Virus record (IMG/VR): IMGVR_UViG_3300018080_000575
Coordinates: 1-24,487 of that record
Strand: one strand, 5' to 3'
Source of the DNA: a virus
DNA: 24,487 nt
Shown: positions 1 through 7,019 of the stretch, one piece after another
Numbering within the stretch: the stretch's first letter is position 1
How the letters are laid out: every line of letters starts with the position of its first letter
The notes under the pieces: model-generated
What the model was told of the DNA's origin: nothing
The model's database searches: none
Seen by the model: only the letters and a program-made list of their open reading frames with translations
Program-made: the position numbers and the translations under genes

Positions 1-1
1 A

Positions 2-133
2 CAATTACTTAAGGAAAACCGTATACTAGAAAAAGATTATAATGATTATATTAATAATCGTATTACGTTAGTTGAATTATTTAATAAGAATGATATTAAG
101 TTCAAATATAGGTATAATATGTCTGAGGATTGA
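2..133 (+). CDS. C-terminal end of an unidentified protein (possibly portal), 5' partial
   Basis: An open frame enters from the left edge and ends at a TGA at 131-133, giving 43 visible residues. They are rich in Asn, Lys, Tyr and Ile and look helical and charged, ending in YNMSED. No domain can be recognised in so short a tail. In this type of virus the gene just before the head protease is usually the portal protein or a minor head protein, so portal is a guess from position only. The following 104 bases to the next start hold no gene but carry putative control elements. Confidence 0.5.
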   Translation, partial: QLLKENRILEKDYNDYINNRITLVELFNKNDIKFKYRYNMSED

Positions 134-150
134 TTTTTAGACAATCTGAC

Positions 151-209
151 AGACTTTAAATAGATACAGATGTAAATAGTATTGTGATGTTAAAAATGGC
201 TTAAAATCC
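151..209 (+). promoter_or_regulatory. Putative promoter/control region with shared elements (copy 1 of 3)
   Basis: A TATA-like TTTAAATA lies at 155-162, overlapping AGACTT at 151-156. TGGCTTAAAA follows at 197-206, before the start at 238. The same set of elements occurs before 9638 and 17278. An archaeal TATA box at 155-162 would place transcription start near 185, so TGGCTTAAAA would lie in the 5' leader. The role is inferred from recurrence and position only. Confidence 0.35.
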
Positions 210-237
210 ATTTATGTTAATAATTAGGGTGATATTG

Positions 238-483
238 ATGTCAAATGAAGACTGTGGAGACGGAGATGCATTTATAAAATATAGTGTTAAGGAAAAGCTA
301 GAGAGCATAGAAGAAAAATTAGATAAACATCTTGAAAAAGAAGAAAGACAGGATAAGGCAATATCAACAAATAGAGCAAATATAGCTAAAAATAGCACAA
401 GCATATCATACTTAAAAGGATTTTGTGTATTGATTATTGGCACTATCCTCACAAGTATCATAAAAATCTGGCTATTTCCATAG
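238..483 (+). CDS. Small coiled-coil protein with C-terminal membrane anchor (XhlA/holin-like)
   Basis: The product is 81 residues. The start at 238 is chosen because AGGGTGA (226-232) stands five bases upstream; an in-frame ATG at 214 has no such site. Residues about 20-60 are highly charged and helical with heptad-like spacing (KLESIEEKLDKHLEKEE). Residues about 58-80 form one hydrophobic segment (FCVLIIGTILTSIIKIWLF), so the protein is a tail-anchored membrane protein. This arrangement resembles XhlA-type phage membrane proteins that accompany holins. Here it sits between a head gene and the head protease, not beside a lysin, so a lysis role is uncertain. Membrane tethering of head assembly is another possibility. 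The next gene starts 13 bases downstream with a similar ATGTCAAATGAA beginning. Confidence 0.7.
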   Translation: MSNEDCGDGDAFIKYSVKEKLESIEEKLDKHLEKEERQDKAISTNRANIAKNSTSISYLKGFCVLIIGTILTSIIKIWLFP

Positions 484-495
484 AAGGTGTTAATT

Positions 496-3294
496 ATGTC
501 AAATGAAAGTATTAAAATTCCCTTTAAAATAAAGGGTGAATTTAAGATACCAGATAATATTAAAACTAAAAGCTCAAAGCGTATCATTGCTGGATATGCT
601 TCCATAGTAGAGCTAGATGTTTACGATGAAATAATTCCACATGAAGCATTAAAAGAAGGATTAAAAACATTAATAAGTGATGAGCACTATGCTAATCTTA
701 TGTTATCACACTCTGATATACAAGTTGGTAAAATATTGAAGAGTTGGGGTAAATTAAAAACCCATGTTGATAAGAAAGGATTATTCATAGTTGCAGAATT
801 AAGAGATGATATTAATGCTGCTAACGATGCTTGGGAGATGATACTCTCTGGTGAGATGAGGGGTTTTTCCATAGGTGGCGAAGTCATAAAAGAACATGGT
901 GAAGCAACCAAGGGTGGAAGAGAATGGACTGTTTTAGATAAGATAAATTTATTTGAAGTGAGTATTTGTTCATTTCCTGCGAATGAAAAGTCAGGATTTA
1001 TTGTCATTTCAAAAAGTATTAAATCATATGAATGTGAATGTTTAGATTGTGGAGACACGGTAGAATCTAATGAACACTGTAAGGATATTGAATGCCCTAG
1101 TTGTGGTGGAGAGATGAGAAGAGTTGATAGACAAGGGGATGGAGATAAAAAATCCAAATCTAAACTTGTCACTAAATCACCTGCATGTAGACAAGAAGAC
1201 GAAACTAAAGATGAATGTGTATCTCGTAAGATTCCTGAAATAATGGATGAGGGATATGACCAAGACCAAGCAATTGCTATGGCAAATAGTATGTGTAGCA
1301 CAGCATGTAGTGATAAATCAAAATCATGTGAGATTGATAGTGGTGACTATTCTAAATATGAAAATCATTATATAAAAATAAATAAAGATTTGCCAGATGA
1401 TTTTTATAAACTTGCTAATCAACGGAGAAAATCAGTATACAGTCCAGAAATGATTCTATATAAGAAATTCTTAGGTGCACAACCAAAAGATATGTATATA
1501 AATAGACTTAGTATCCCTATGGCTCTCATGGGAAGTTATTTATATGCTCATAAAAGCATTTTAGGTGATGACCCACTAGAAGTCCGTAGATTTGATTATG
1601 AGGGCGAATGTCCACCTGTATATTTTGATATAAAGTTAAATTCTAAAAAAAGTGATAGTTTATTATTAGATGGAATTGCATTTTATAAAAATAAAACTAT
1701 TTATAAAGTTTATCCTACATTGGGTGGCATACAAATAGAAATAATTACTAACCGTAAAGATAAGAGTAGAAATAATAAAATAATGTCTGATATTCATAAA
1801 TGGGTAAAAGAAAATAATTTCTTGAGAGGAGAAAAATTTACAATATACGGTGAATTTATTACTGTTAGTAAAAAAAGTTGGGATGATATTTTCATTAATA
1901 AAAATATTAGGAAGTCTGTTGAGAGAGCAGTAAAGATAGCCAACAAAGAAGATTTTGTTAGTAGAGGAATGTTATTTTGCGGTCCTCCAGGAAATGGTAA
2001 AACATTAACTGGTAAAATAATGTTTAATAATCTTAAATGTAGTTGTATATGGATTACTGCTAAAGATTTTTCTGATGGAATATATGATGCAAGTAAAATT
2101 ATTGGAGAAGCATATCGTCTTGCAAAGTTACTTGGACCAACAGTAATTTTTATGGAAGATATTGATAATTGGTTATCACCAAAAACTATTGATGCATTAA
2201 AAACAGAAATGGATGGATTAAGTGAAAACCGAGGAGTTTTGACAATACTCACATCAAACAATCCAGATAGTTTACCTGATGCGTTGTTAGATAGACCAGG
2301 AAGATTTCATGATATATTAATGTATGAAGCTCCCAACAGTGATGCCAGAAAGAATATGATTAAGGGAATGGTAGAAGTCTCAGATAAAGTTCTTGAAGAT
2401 ATAGTGAAACAAACAAATGGATATAGTGGTGCGTACATAAAAGAGTTAATTGATTTAGCAAATCTTATTTCTGACGAAGATGAAATAAAGATTGAAGAAG
2501 CATTACACAAATCACTTACTAAGATAGAACATCATAAGAATTTAGTTGCCAATATTAGGCAAAATAAAAATGTTAAAGAAGAATTGTCAAATGACGATGA
2601 AGAAAAAAGCGAAGAAGTTAAAATAGATATGAAAACAAAAGAGGGATGTACTATGTCTAAAGACAAGAAAGAAGATGTTAAAGACAACATCAAGAAAGAT
2701 GAATCTGTGGAAGATGATGTGAAAGACACTAAATCTGAAGAAACAGAGGAATCAGAGGAAACCTCTACTAAAGAAGAAGAGGAAGATAGCGAACCAGCGT
2801 TTAATTTAAATGATGTTATGCAACGTTTGGAAGCTGTCGAAGGAACTGTCCGTCAAATATTAGAGGGTAGTGAAGAAGAGGCTGAAGATGAAGACGAAGA
2901 AGATGAAGAAGACTATGAAGAGGAGGAGAAATCTGACTCTGATAAAGAAGATAAACCAGATAATGACGTTGAGAAAGAAAATGAAGAATCTGATAAACCT
3001 GAAAAAGATGAGGAAGAATCAGGTGAAAAAGAGAAATCTGTAGAAAAATCTAAAGATAAAGATGATGAGGAAATTAAAGTTCTTCAGAAATCAATATCTG
3101 ATAAAGATGAACATATTAAAGAACTGGAAAAAACTGTTAATAAACTCAATGCTAAAATTAAAGAGCTTGAAGAAACAGAAGAACCAGCTAAAACTGTTAT
3201 TAAGAAAGAAGATGACTTCGATGATGATGTTGAAGATGATAAAGTCATAGTGAAACGTCAAGGCAAAGAAATCTTCTTAGATGATTGGGAATAA
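496..3294 (+). CDS. Fused head-maturation protein: XkdF/HK97-like prohead protease + zinc ribbon + BCS1-like AAA+ ATPase + acidic scaffold
   Basis: The product is 932 residues from ATG 496, which AAGGTG (484-489) precedes; an in-frame GTG at 487 overlaps that site. Residues about 15-170 match an XkdF/HK97-type prohead serine protease, with His72 in LMLSHSD, Ser125 in GFSIGG and a C-terminal SICSFPAN strand. C182/C185 and C200/C203 form a zinc ribbon. Residues about 232-268 carry a Cys-rich CVSRKIPEIMDEG...DQDQAIAMA segment. An AAA+ domain follows: Walker A GPPGNGKT 496-503, Walker B VIFMEDID 550-557 (ED order as in BCS1), sensor TSNN 586-589, and DRPGRF 599-604 with likely arginine fingers. 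The region from about 690 to the end is Glu/Lys/Asp-rich coiled coil, as expected of a scaffold. The usual family protease is roughly 200-400 residues, so the ATPase is extra. The gene lies directly before the decoration and capsid genes. Protease and ATPase calls are strong; their joint role is inferred. Confidence 0.88.
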   Translation: MSNESIKIPFKIKGEFKIPDNIKTKSSKRIIAGYASIVELDVYDEIIPHEALKEGLKTLISDEHYANLMLSHSDIQVGKILKSWGKLKTHVDKKGLFIVAELRDDINAANDAWEMILSGEMRGFSIGGEVIKEHGEATKGGREWTVLDKINLFEVSICSFPANEKSGFIVISKSIKSYECECLDCGDTVESNEHCKDIECPSCGGEMRRVDRQGDGDKKSKSKLVTKSPACRQEDETKDECVSRKIPEIMDEGYDQDQAIAMANSMCSTACSDKSKSCEIDSGDYSKYENHYIKINKDLPDDFYKLANQRRKSVYSPEMILYKKFLGAQPKDMYINRLSIPMALMGSYLYAHKSILGDDPLEVRRFDYEGECPPVYFDIKLNSKKSDSLLLDGIAFYKNKTIYKVYPTLGGIQIEIITNRKDKSRNNKIMSDIHKWVKENNFLRGEKFTIYGEFITVSKKSWDDIFINKNIRKSVERAVKIANKEDFVSRGMLFCGPPGNGKTLTGKIMFNNLKCSCIWITAKDFSDGIYDASKIIGEAYRLAKLLGPTVIFMEDIDNWLSPKTIDALKTEMDGLSENRGVLTILTSNNPDSLPDALLDRPGRFHDILMYEAPNSDARKNMIKGMVEVSDKVLEDIVKQTNGYSGAYIKELIDLANLISDEDEIKIEEALHKSLTKIEHHKNLVANIRQNKNVKEELSNDDEEKSEEVKIDMKTKEGCTMSKDKKEDVKDNIKKDESVEDDVKDTKSEETEESEETSTKEEEEDSEPAFNLNDVMQRLEAVEGTVRQILEGSEEEAEDEDEEDEEDYEEEEKSDSDKEDKPDNDVEKENEESDKPEKDEEESGEKEKSVEKSKDKDDEEIKVLQKSISDKDEHIKELEKTVNKLNAKIKELEETEEPAKTVIKKEDDFDDDVEDDKVIVKRQGKEIFLDDWE
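2653..3294 (+). CDS. Probable nested scaffolding protein from an internal in-frame start
   Basis: ATG 2653 is in frame with the 496-3294 gene. GAGGG at 2641-2645 precedes it with seven bases of spacing, like other starts in this window. It would yield a free 213-residue protein beginning MSKDKKEDVKD. The product is almost entirely charged and acidic, with long Glu/Asp runs at about 70-100 and a heptad-rich coiled coil at about 150-185, ending in GKEIFLDDWE. Phage lambda makes its scaffold Nu3 the same way, from an internal start inside the C protease gene. The product would form the internal core on which the capsid assembles and then be degraded by the protease domain. That it is made separately is inferred from the start site. 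Confidence 0.5.
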   Translation: MSKDKKEDVKDNIKKDESVEDDVKDTKSEETEESEETSTKEEEEDSEPAFNLNDVMQRLEAVEGTVRQILEGSEEEAEDEDEEDEEDYEEEEKSDSDKEDKPDNDVEKENEESDKPEKDEEESGEKEKSVEKSKDKDDEEIKVLQKSISDKDEHIKELEKTVNKLNAKIKELEETEEPAKTVIKKEDDFDDDVEDDKVIVKRQGKEIFLDDWE

Positions 3295-3309
3295 AATAAA
3301 AAATATAAA

Positions 3310-3326
3310 AAGGTGAAAAAGATATG
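3310..3326 (+). promoter_or_regulatory. Translation start site identical to that of the capsid gene
   Basis: The 17 bases AAGGTGAAAAAGATATG, comprising ribosome-binding site, spacer and start codon, recur exactly at 3757-3773 before the capsid gene. The match to the 16S rRNA 3' end (AAGGTGA) is strong and the spacing is the same in both. Confidence 0.7.
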
Positions 3327-3746
3327 GCATTTACTTCATTGGAAGGAACTAAAATAATTGTGAAAGAGGAAGGCACTAATTACATGAACTTCATTGCATC
3401 TGGTACTATTGTTGCAGGTCAAGCTGTGAAAATTGCTGGTGCAGCAAGTGGTTCAGACCAAGCGAAAGTTCAAGAAGCAGGGTCTACTCCAGAATCTAGT
3501 TTTATTGGTGTTGCAGGATTTGATGTGACATCTGGTAATCGTGTAATTGTAGTTGTTAAAGGAAATAAAGTTTGGTCAAGGGCAAGTGGAAGTGTTTCTG
3601 CTGGAGATATTGTGACTGCATGTGATGGTGGTTACTTTAAGACATCTACATTCGGTGGAGGTTCTGGTAGTGGTAACATTCTTAGTCACGGAATTGCACT
3701 TTCAGATGCATCAGATGATGGTGTCCTTAAAATATTGTTACAATAA
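3324..3746 (+). CDS. Capsid decoration/cement protein (DUF2190-like)
   Basis: The product is 140 residues, small and rich in Gly, Ser, Val and Ala, and predicted to be all beta. The pattern GTIVAGQAVKIAG (about 28-40), then FIGVAGFDVTSG (about 62-73), then a SVSAGDIVTACDGGYFKT segment (about 92-110) is typical of DUF2190-type capsid cement proteins, which bind the outside of HK97-fold shells. Position supports this: it directly follows the protease/scaffold gene and directly precedes the major capsid gene, and it has the same translation start site as that gene, as expected if the two are needed in similar amounts. No signal peptide or membrane segment is visible. A head-fibre protein is the alternative. 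Confidence 0.75.
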   Translation: MAFTSLEGTKIIVKEEGTNYMNFIASGTIVAGQAVKIAGAASGSDQAKVQEAGSTPESSFIGVAGFDVTSGNRVIVVVKGNKVWSRASGSVSAGDIVTACDGGYFKTSTFGGGSGSGNILSHGIALSDASDDGVLKILLQ

Positions 3747-3756
3747 TTGTATTAAG

Positions 3757-3773
3757 AAGGTGAAAAAGATATG
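3757..3773 (+). promoter_or_regulatory. Strong translation start site of the capsid gene
   Basis: AAGGTGAAAAAGATATG ends in the capsid start codon at 3771-3773. It is an exact copy of the sequence at 3310-3326, implying matched translation of the decoration and capsid proteins. Confidence 0.7.
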
Positions 3774-4736
3774 ACTAAAAAATTGCCAAAAATGCTTGAA
3801 TATTATAACGCAACTCCCTCAGAGAGAAAAGCTATCCGAAATACTGAATCATTTAAGAAAACCGTTCTTGCTGGTATGCCAAAATCCAAGAAAGAACTGT
3901 TACTTACTGAAGCAGCAGAAGAAGATACTTTACTCCAAGAGGAAGTTCTAAAAACTATTGTTGAAGGTGCTCGAAGATGGAGATGTATGCGAGACTTACT
4001 TCCTATCGAAAAAACTAACACTAACTCAGTTCGTGTAGTTTATCAAGATAGTGCATCAGGTTTTGCTGCTGAAATTCCAGAAGGGGGTAAAATACCTGTT
4101 AACCATGATTCGTTCAGTTATACTACAATCAACATTAAGAAATATGGTGATAGACCAACCATCACTGAAGACCTTATTGAAGATTGTCTCTGGGACAGGG
4201 TAGCTCTTGAATTAGACCGTCTTGGAGAACGAATGGAGAATACTTTTAATCGAGAATGTATGGATGCGATGCTTAGCAGCTCTCCAAATACATCAAATGC
4301 TACTGCTGGTGGACTTACTCCTAAGAACATTGCAACTGCAATTAAAAATGTTAAAGTGAACGGTTATATGCCAACACATCTTGTACTTCATCCAACTGCT
4401 GATGGCGAGTTAATGCAAAGTGATTATTTACTTAAAGCTAACGAGTCTGGCTCTGATAGGCTGTTACGAAATGGAGATGTTGGTGAACTATTCGGTCTCA
4501 GAAAATTCATTTATTCAATTGAAAATGGTAACTGGAATGATACTGATGGTTCTGGCTATTATGCATGGGTAGGAGACCCAAGTAGATATGCTAAAGTTAT
4601 GATGCGAAGAGAAATTTCATTTAAGAAATACGAAGACCCAATCTATGATTTAATTGGTATTTCAGCAACTATGAGATTTGGTGTTGGAAAATTACAAAAC
4701 GATGCAGGAGAATTCATAGTTAACGCATCATCTTAA
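3771..4736 (+). CDS. Major capsid protein, HK97 fold
   Basis: The product is 321 residues. An N-terminal arm (1-60) is charged and helical and may be trimmed by the upstream protease. The segment from about 85 to 140 (FAAEIPEGGKIPVNHDSF, then TINIKKYGDRPTITEDLIED) matches the extended loop and start of the spine helix of HK97-fold capsid proteins. It is followed by a long helix (RVALELDRLGERMENTFN) and an Ala/Asn-rich A-domain region, with THLVLHPTADGELMQSD (about 200-217) a common A-domain strand. The length is normal for the family. It directly follows the decoration gene, has a strong AAGGTGA site and is followed by a T-rich terminator, all fitting a very highly expressed structural gene. 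Archaeal tailed viruses use the same fold. Confidence 0.9.
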   Translation: MTKKLPKMLEYYNATPSERKAIRNTESFKKTVLAGMPKSKKELLLTEAAEEDTLLQEEVLKTIVEGARRWRCMRDLLPIEKTNTNSVRVVYQDSASGFAAEIPEGGKIPVNHDSFSYTTINIKKYGDRPTITEDLIEDCLWDRVALELDRLGERMENTFNRECMDAMLSSSPNTSNATAGGLTPKNIATAIKNVKVNGYMPTHLVLHPTADGELMQSDYLLKANESGSDRLLRNGDVGELFGLRKFIYSIENGNWNDTDGSGYYAWVGDPSRYAKVMMRREISFKKYEDPIYDLIGISATMRFGVGKLQNDAGEFIVNASS

Positions 4737-4739
4737 ACA

Positions 4740-4788
4740 TATTTTCTTTTTTTCTATATTTTTTGTTCTTTAATTTTCTCTCTCTTAA
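4740..4788 (+). terminator. T-rich archaeal-style terminator after the capsid gene
   Basis: Immediately after the capsid stop codon comes a pyrimidine tract with repeated T-runs (T7 at about 4751, T6 at about 4759, then TTTTCTCTCTCTT). No inverted repeat able to form a stem precedes it. Archaeal RNA polymerases terminate at such T-runs without a hairpin. Read-through could still feed the next genes, which have no clear promoter of their own. Confidence 0.6.
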
Positions 4789-4818
4789 TGAATGTTCTAC
4801 CATAATGGAGGTAATTAT

Positions 4819-5064
4819 ATGATACATGGAAGAGGTCAACAATACTGGCAACGCAAAGAATACCAGGATAAACGAAATAAAATGCTGTTAGATAGGTATA
4901 GTTATGATGAAGATGAACAAGATTTACATGATATTTCATTTCCAGATGGTGGTGGTAGAACAGACCCAGAAGTAACCTACGAAATTAAACAAACCAACTT
5001 AACTAAAGCTAAACAAACTTCAAAGAAAATTGATATTAGAGATGTTCCTTGGTATGGATATTAG
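4819..5064 (+). CDS. Small hypothetical protein between capsid and connector genes
   Basis: The product is 81 residues. The start at ATG 4819 is chosen because GGAGGT (4807-4812) lies six bases upstream; an earlier in-frame ATG at 4792 sits inside the T-rich tract. The protein is hydrophilic. The first 30 residues are basic and aromatic (YWQRKEYQDKRNK), the middle is acidic (SYDEDEQDLHD), and it ends DVPWYGY. There are no membrane segments, cysteines or recognisable motifs. Its position between capsid and head-tail connector genes suggests a minor head or neck component, but the function is unknown. Confidence 0.7.
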   Translation: MIHGRGQQYWQRKEYQDKRNKMLLDRYSYDEDEQDLHDISFPDGGGRTDPEVTYEIKQTNLTKAKQTSKKIDIRDVPWYGY

Positions 5065-5075
5065 GAGTAATTATT

Positions 5076-5483
5076 ATGACATACTCACCTAGTTTAGTTC
5101 AGATAACAGATATTCGTAATACATTCACTCCAGCACTAGACTCTGATGATGTTTCTGATAATGAAATACTTGCACAGATTGAAATAACAGAAACTTATAT
5201 TAAATATGCTTGGTATAATGGTTCAATGCCATCTGCTGCTGAAGGTAAAGTACCTGCATGGTGTATGGTAATATCAAAAATACTAAATAGTAACTCAAAT
5301 ATATATAAGAAATATGCTGTTCCGTCAAGAATGAAATTAAATGATGAAACAATAGACACTCCCCAACATGGTACAGGTAATCATAAAACTGTAAAGGAAG
5401 TTGCTAATTCATGGGAAGATATGGCTTTACAAATATTAAAAGCAAATTGTACAAGTTGGAAAGTTCGTAAGGTTAATAAATAG
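5076..5483 (+). CDS. Head-tail connector (adaptor) protein
   Basis: The product is 135 residues from ATG 5076, with AGGAG at 5063-5067; this start leaves 11 bases after the previous stop. The N-terminal part (QITDIRNTFTPALDSDDVSD, then NEILAQIEITETYIKYAWY) has the pattern of gp6/gp15-type connector proteins: a short loop of the form 'D.D..I...I..A...I' followed by helices. The rest is helical with a Cys-containing AWCMVISKIL segment. It lies just after the capsid region and before stopper and tail-completion genes, the usual place for the adaptor that forms a ring under the portal. No catalytic motif is present. The call rests on pattern and order. Confidence 0.7.
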   Translation: MTYSPSLVQITDIRNTFTPALDSDDVSDNEILAQIEITETYIKYAWYNGSMPSAAEGKVPAWCMVISKILNSNSNIYKKYAVPSRMKLNDETIDTPQHGTGNHKTVKEVANSWEDMALQILKANCTSWKVRKVNK

Positions 5484-5493
5484 GTCAATGTTG

Positions 5494-5748
5494 ATGTGTG
5501 GAATTATAATGGTTTATAGAAGACCAAATGAAAAGTATCCGAGAAATTGGAACAGACTTAGATTTGTTATCTTTAAAAGAGACCATTATATGTGTCAAAT
5601 ATGTGGAATCAAATGTGATTCCGAAACATTATCAAGAAGACCTAATTGCCACCACATAATACCTATTAGTAAAGGTGGAAGTCATAGTTGGGATAATTTA
5701 ACTACATTGTGTGATAGATGTCATAGAATAATGCATGGGATAATATGA
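5494..5748 (+). CDS. HNH endonuclease
   Basis: The product is 84 residues from ATG 5494, which AGGTCA (5482-5487) precedes at the usual spacing; ATG 5488 and 5509 are alternatives. The HNH fold is complete: C34 and C37 (CQIC), catalytic-site pair H53-H54 in CHHIIPISKGG, Asn in SWDNLTTLC, C73 and C76, and H77 in CDRCHRIMH. The paired CxxC motifs bind structural zinc, and the His/Asn/His set binds the metal that cuts DNA. It overlaps the next gene by ATGA (5745-5748), so it is embedded in the connector operon. It could be a homing-type selfish gene or a packaging-associated HNH nuclease such as those found near terminases. Which of the two cannot be decided here. Confidence 0.9.
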   Translation: MCGIIMVYRRPNEKYPRNWNRLRFVIFKRDHYMCQICGIKCDSETLSRRPNCHHIIPISKGGSHSWDNLTTLCDRCHRIMHGII

Positions 5749-6065
5749 GTGCTTATAAATCTTGGTTAACTGATTCGGCTGATATATATACTAGAACTCC
5801 ATCAACTAATGCATTAAATGAAGATATTATGTCATGGAGTAAAACATATTCTGATGTACAGTGTAGATTTTTTCATGTTACTTATGAAGAAGTAAAGGAA
5901 AGGATAGGTGAATGGGACAATATTGAATACCGAGTTTATTTTCTTTCAGGTCAGACTATCACTACAGAAGATAGAGTTAACTATGAAGGAAATGACTATG
6001 AGGTAATCAAAGTATTCACTGACACAGAAGATTATTATAAACACGCATTTATTCGAAGGCTGTAA
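5745..6065 (+). CDS. Head-tail stopper/joining protein
   Basis: The product is 106 residues. It opens with a short N-terminal segment (DSADIYTRTP) and continues as a small beta-barrel-like protein: DVQCRFFHVTYEE, then YRVYFLSGQTITTEDRVNYEGNDYEVIKVF. The element 'DRV.Y.G..YEV..V' is characteristic of SPP1 gp16-like stoppers (phage head-tail joining family), which plug the connector after DNA packaging. The start codon overlaps the HNH stop codon (ATGA), implying translational coupling, and the next gene begins four bases after its stop. Length and position both fit. Confidence 0.75.
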   Translation: MSAYKSWLTDSADIYTRTPSTNALNEDIMSWSKTYSDVQCRFFHVTYEEVKERIGEWDNIEYRVYFLSGQTITTEDRVNYEGNDYEVIKVFTDTEDYYKHAFIRRL

Positions 6066-6069
6066 TAAT

Positions 6070-6543
6070 ATGGGTATGTTCATAATAGATATAGATGTTA
6101 AAGGAGTTAATCAAGTAAGAACTGCATTTAAATTAAAGAATGCACAAATGGTTAACACAACAATAAATGCAACTCATAGAGTTATGGATGAAATAGAAAA
6201 AAATGCAAATGAGATTGTTTATAGAGATTATAAAACATATTCTCATGGACACTCCACTCCACCCATAGAAAAATCATGGGTACATGAAAAGGGTAAATAT
6301 TATAGTAACTATGGTTACGTAACAAGGCTCAGAAATGATTCTGAACACGCTGCTGCTGTAGAATTTGGAGTTCCACATATAATATATCCAAAGAATGCAA
6401 TGAAGCTACATTTGGGTAATGGAGTCTTTAAAGAATCAGTTCGTGGACAGGATGGTAAGTTTTATCTTACAAATGCAATAAATATGACTGACCAATACTT
6501 AGATATATTTGCTAGAGAACTAAGAGGAATAATAGGTGTATAG
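6070..6543 (+). CDS. HK97 gp10-like tail-completion protein
   Basis: The product is 157 residues. The core AAAVEFG at 94-100 followed by VPHIIYPKNAMKLHL is the hallmark of the HK97-gp10-like family (YVEFG..PH.I.PK.AK.L). A helix from about 25 to 55 begins the fold, and a helical C-terminus (ITMT-like DQYLDIFARELRGI) ends it. Members act at the head-tail joint during tail completion. It sits between the stopper and the tail-terminator gene, the standard order. The start at 6070 has only weak complementarity upstream (AGGCTGT), so translation is probably coupled to the preceding gene. A second in-frame Met at codon 3 is possible. Confidence 0.8.
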   Translation: MGMFIIDIDVKGVNQVRTAFKLKNAQMVNTTINATHRVMDEIEKNANEIVYRDYKTYSHGHSTPPIEKSWVHEKGKYYSNYGYVTRLRNDSEHAAAVEFGVPHIIYPKNAMKLHLGNGVFKESVRGQDGKFYLTNAINMTDQYLDIFARELRGIIGV

Positions 6544-6545
6544 AT

Positions 6546-6947
6546 ATGACTCGACCAAGTTATATAAACAATTTAAGAGATTTATTAGTTGCTGATTCAA
6601 CACTTACAGGCTTAGTTAGTGCTAGTAGTATAAATGTTTCATGGAAAAAGAAAGATATCCCGTTTCCTTGCATAGTAATTACGCAAATCGGTGCAAGGGC
6701 TGTAGGAAGATTAGGTATAGCTCAATCCGATTCTGGAGAAAGGATGGTTGATGAAAACGTCACATTCAGAATAGATATTGCTTCAAGGACAAGCATATCT
6801 AATATAAATGACATAGCAGATGCTATTAATGATATATTAATGGTTGAAGGTTATGAAAAAATGGGAGAAATAGATACATTCGATGAAAATAAAAATACAT
6901 ATATAAGAACTTTAACTTTTAGATTAGTAGATGTTTATTCTTATTAA
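6546..6947 (+). CDS. Tail terminator/completion protein
   Basis: The product is 133 residues. It starts with a helix (YINNLRDLLVADSTLTGLV), then strands around WKKKDIPFPCIVITQIG and DENVTFRIDIASRTS, a helix (NINDIADAINDIL) and a last strand (RTLTFRLVDVYSY). This alpha-beta layout, with 'P.I.I...G' and 'F.V.I.S' strands, is typical of gpU/gp17-like tail terminators that cap the tail tube. It is the last gene before the tail-tube genes and starts two bases after the previous stop (GGTGTATAGATATG). The 72 bases that follow are purine-rich and hold no gene. Confidence 0.7.
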   Translation: MTRPSYINNLRDLLVADSTLTGLVSASSINVSWKKKDIPFPCIVITQIGARAVGRLGIAQSDSGERMVDENVTFRIDIASRTSISNINDIADAINDILMVEGYEKMGEIDTFDENKNTYIRTLTFRLVDVYSY

Positions 6948-7019
6948 ATTGTTGAGAGAGAAAATAAAAAGAAGAGGAAAATAGAAATTGTTTAAGAAAT
7001 AAAAGAAGGTGTAAATAGA

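Noticed and set aside
201-605. Open frame of 134 codons on the minus strand
   Set aside because: It lies opposite the well-supported small membrane protein and protease genes, has no ribosome-binding site of its own and has a low-complexity hydrophobic composition typical of a shadow frame.
687-1301. Open frame of 204 codons on the minus strand
   Set aside because: It is antisense to the protease and zinc-ribbon part of the large head gene, whose motifs are clear; no known motif is visible in the antisense product.
1900-2520. AAA+ domain considered as an intein or homing insertion in the protease gene
   Set aside because: There are no splicing blocks (no N-terminal Cys/Ser block, no TxxH, no C-terminal Asn with a nucleophile), and the domain has complete ATPase motifs, so it is a fused domain rather than an intein.
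4792-4818. Earlier start for the small protein after the capsid gene
   Set aside because: ATG 4792 is just after the T-rich tract without a ribosome-binding site, whereas ATG 4819 has a perfect GGAGGT six bases upstream.
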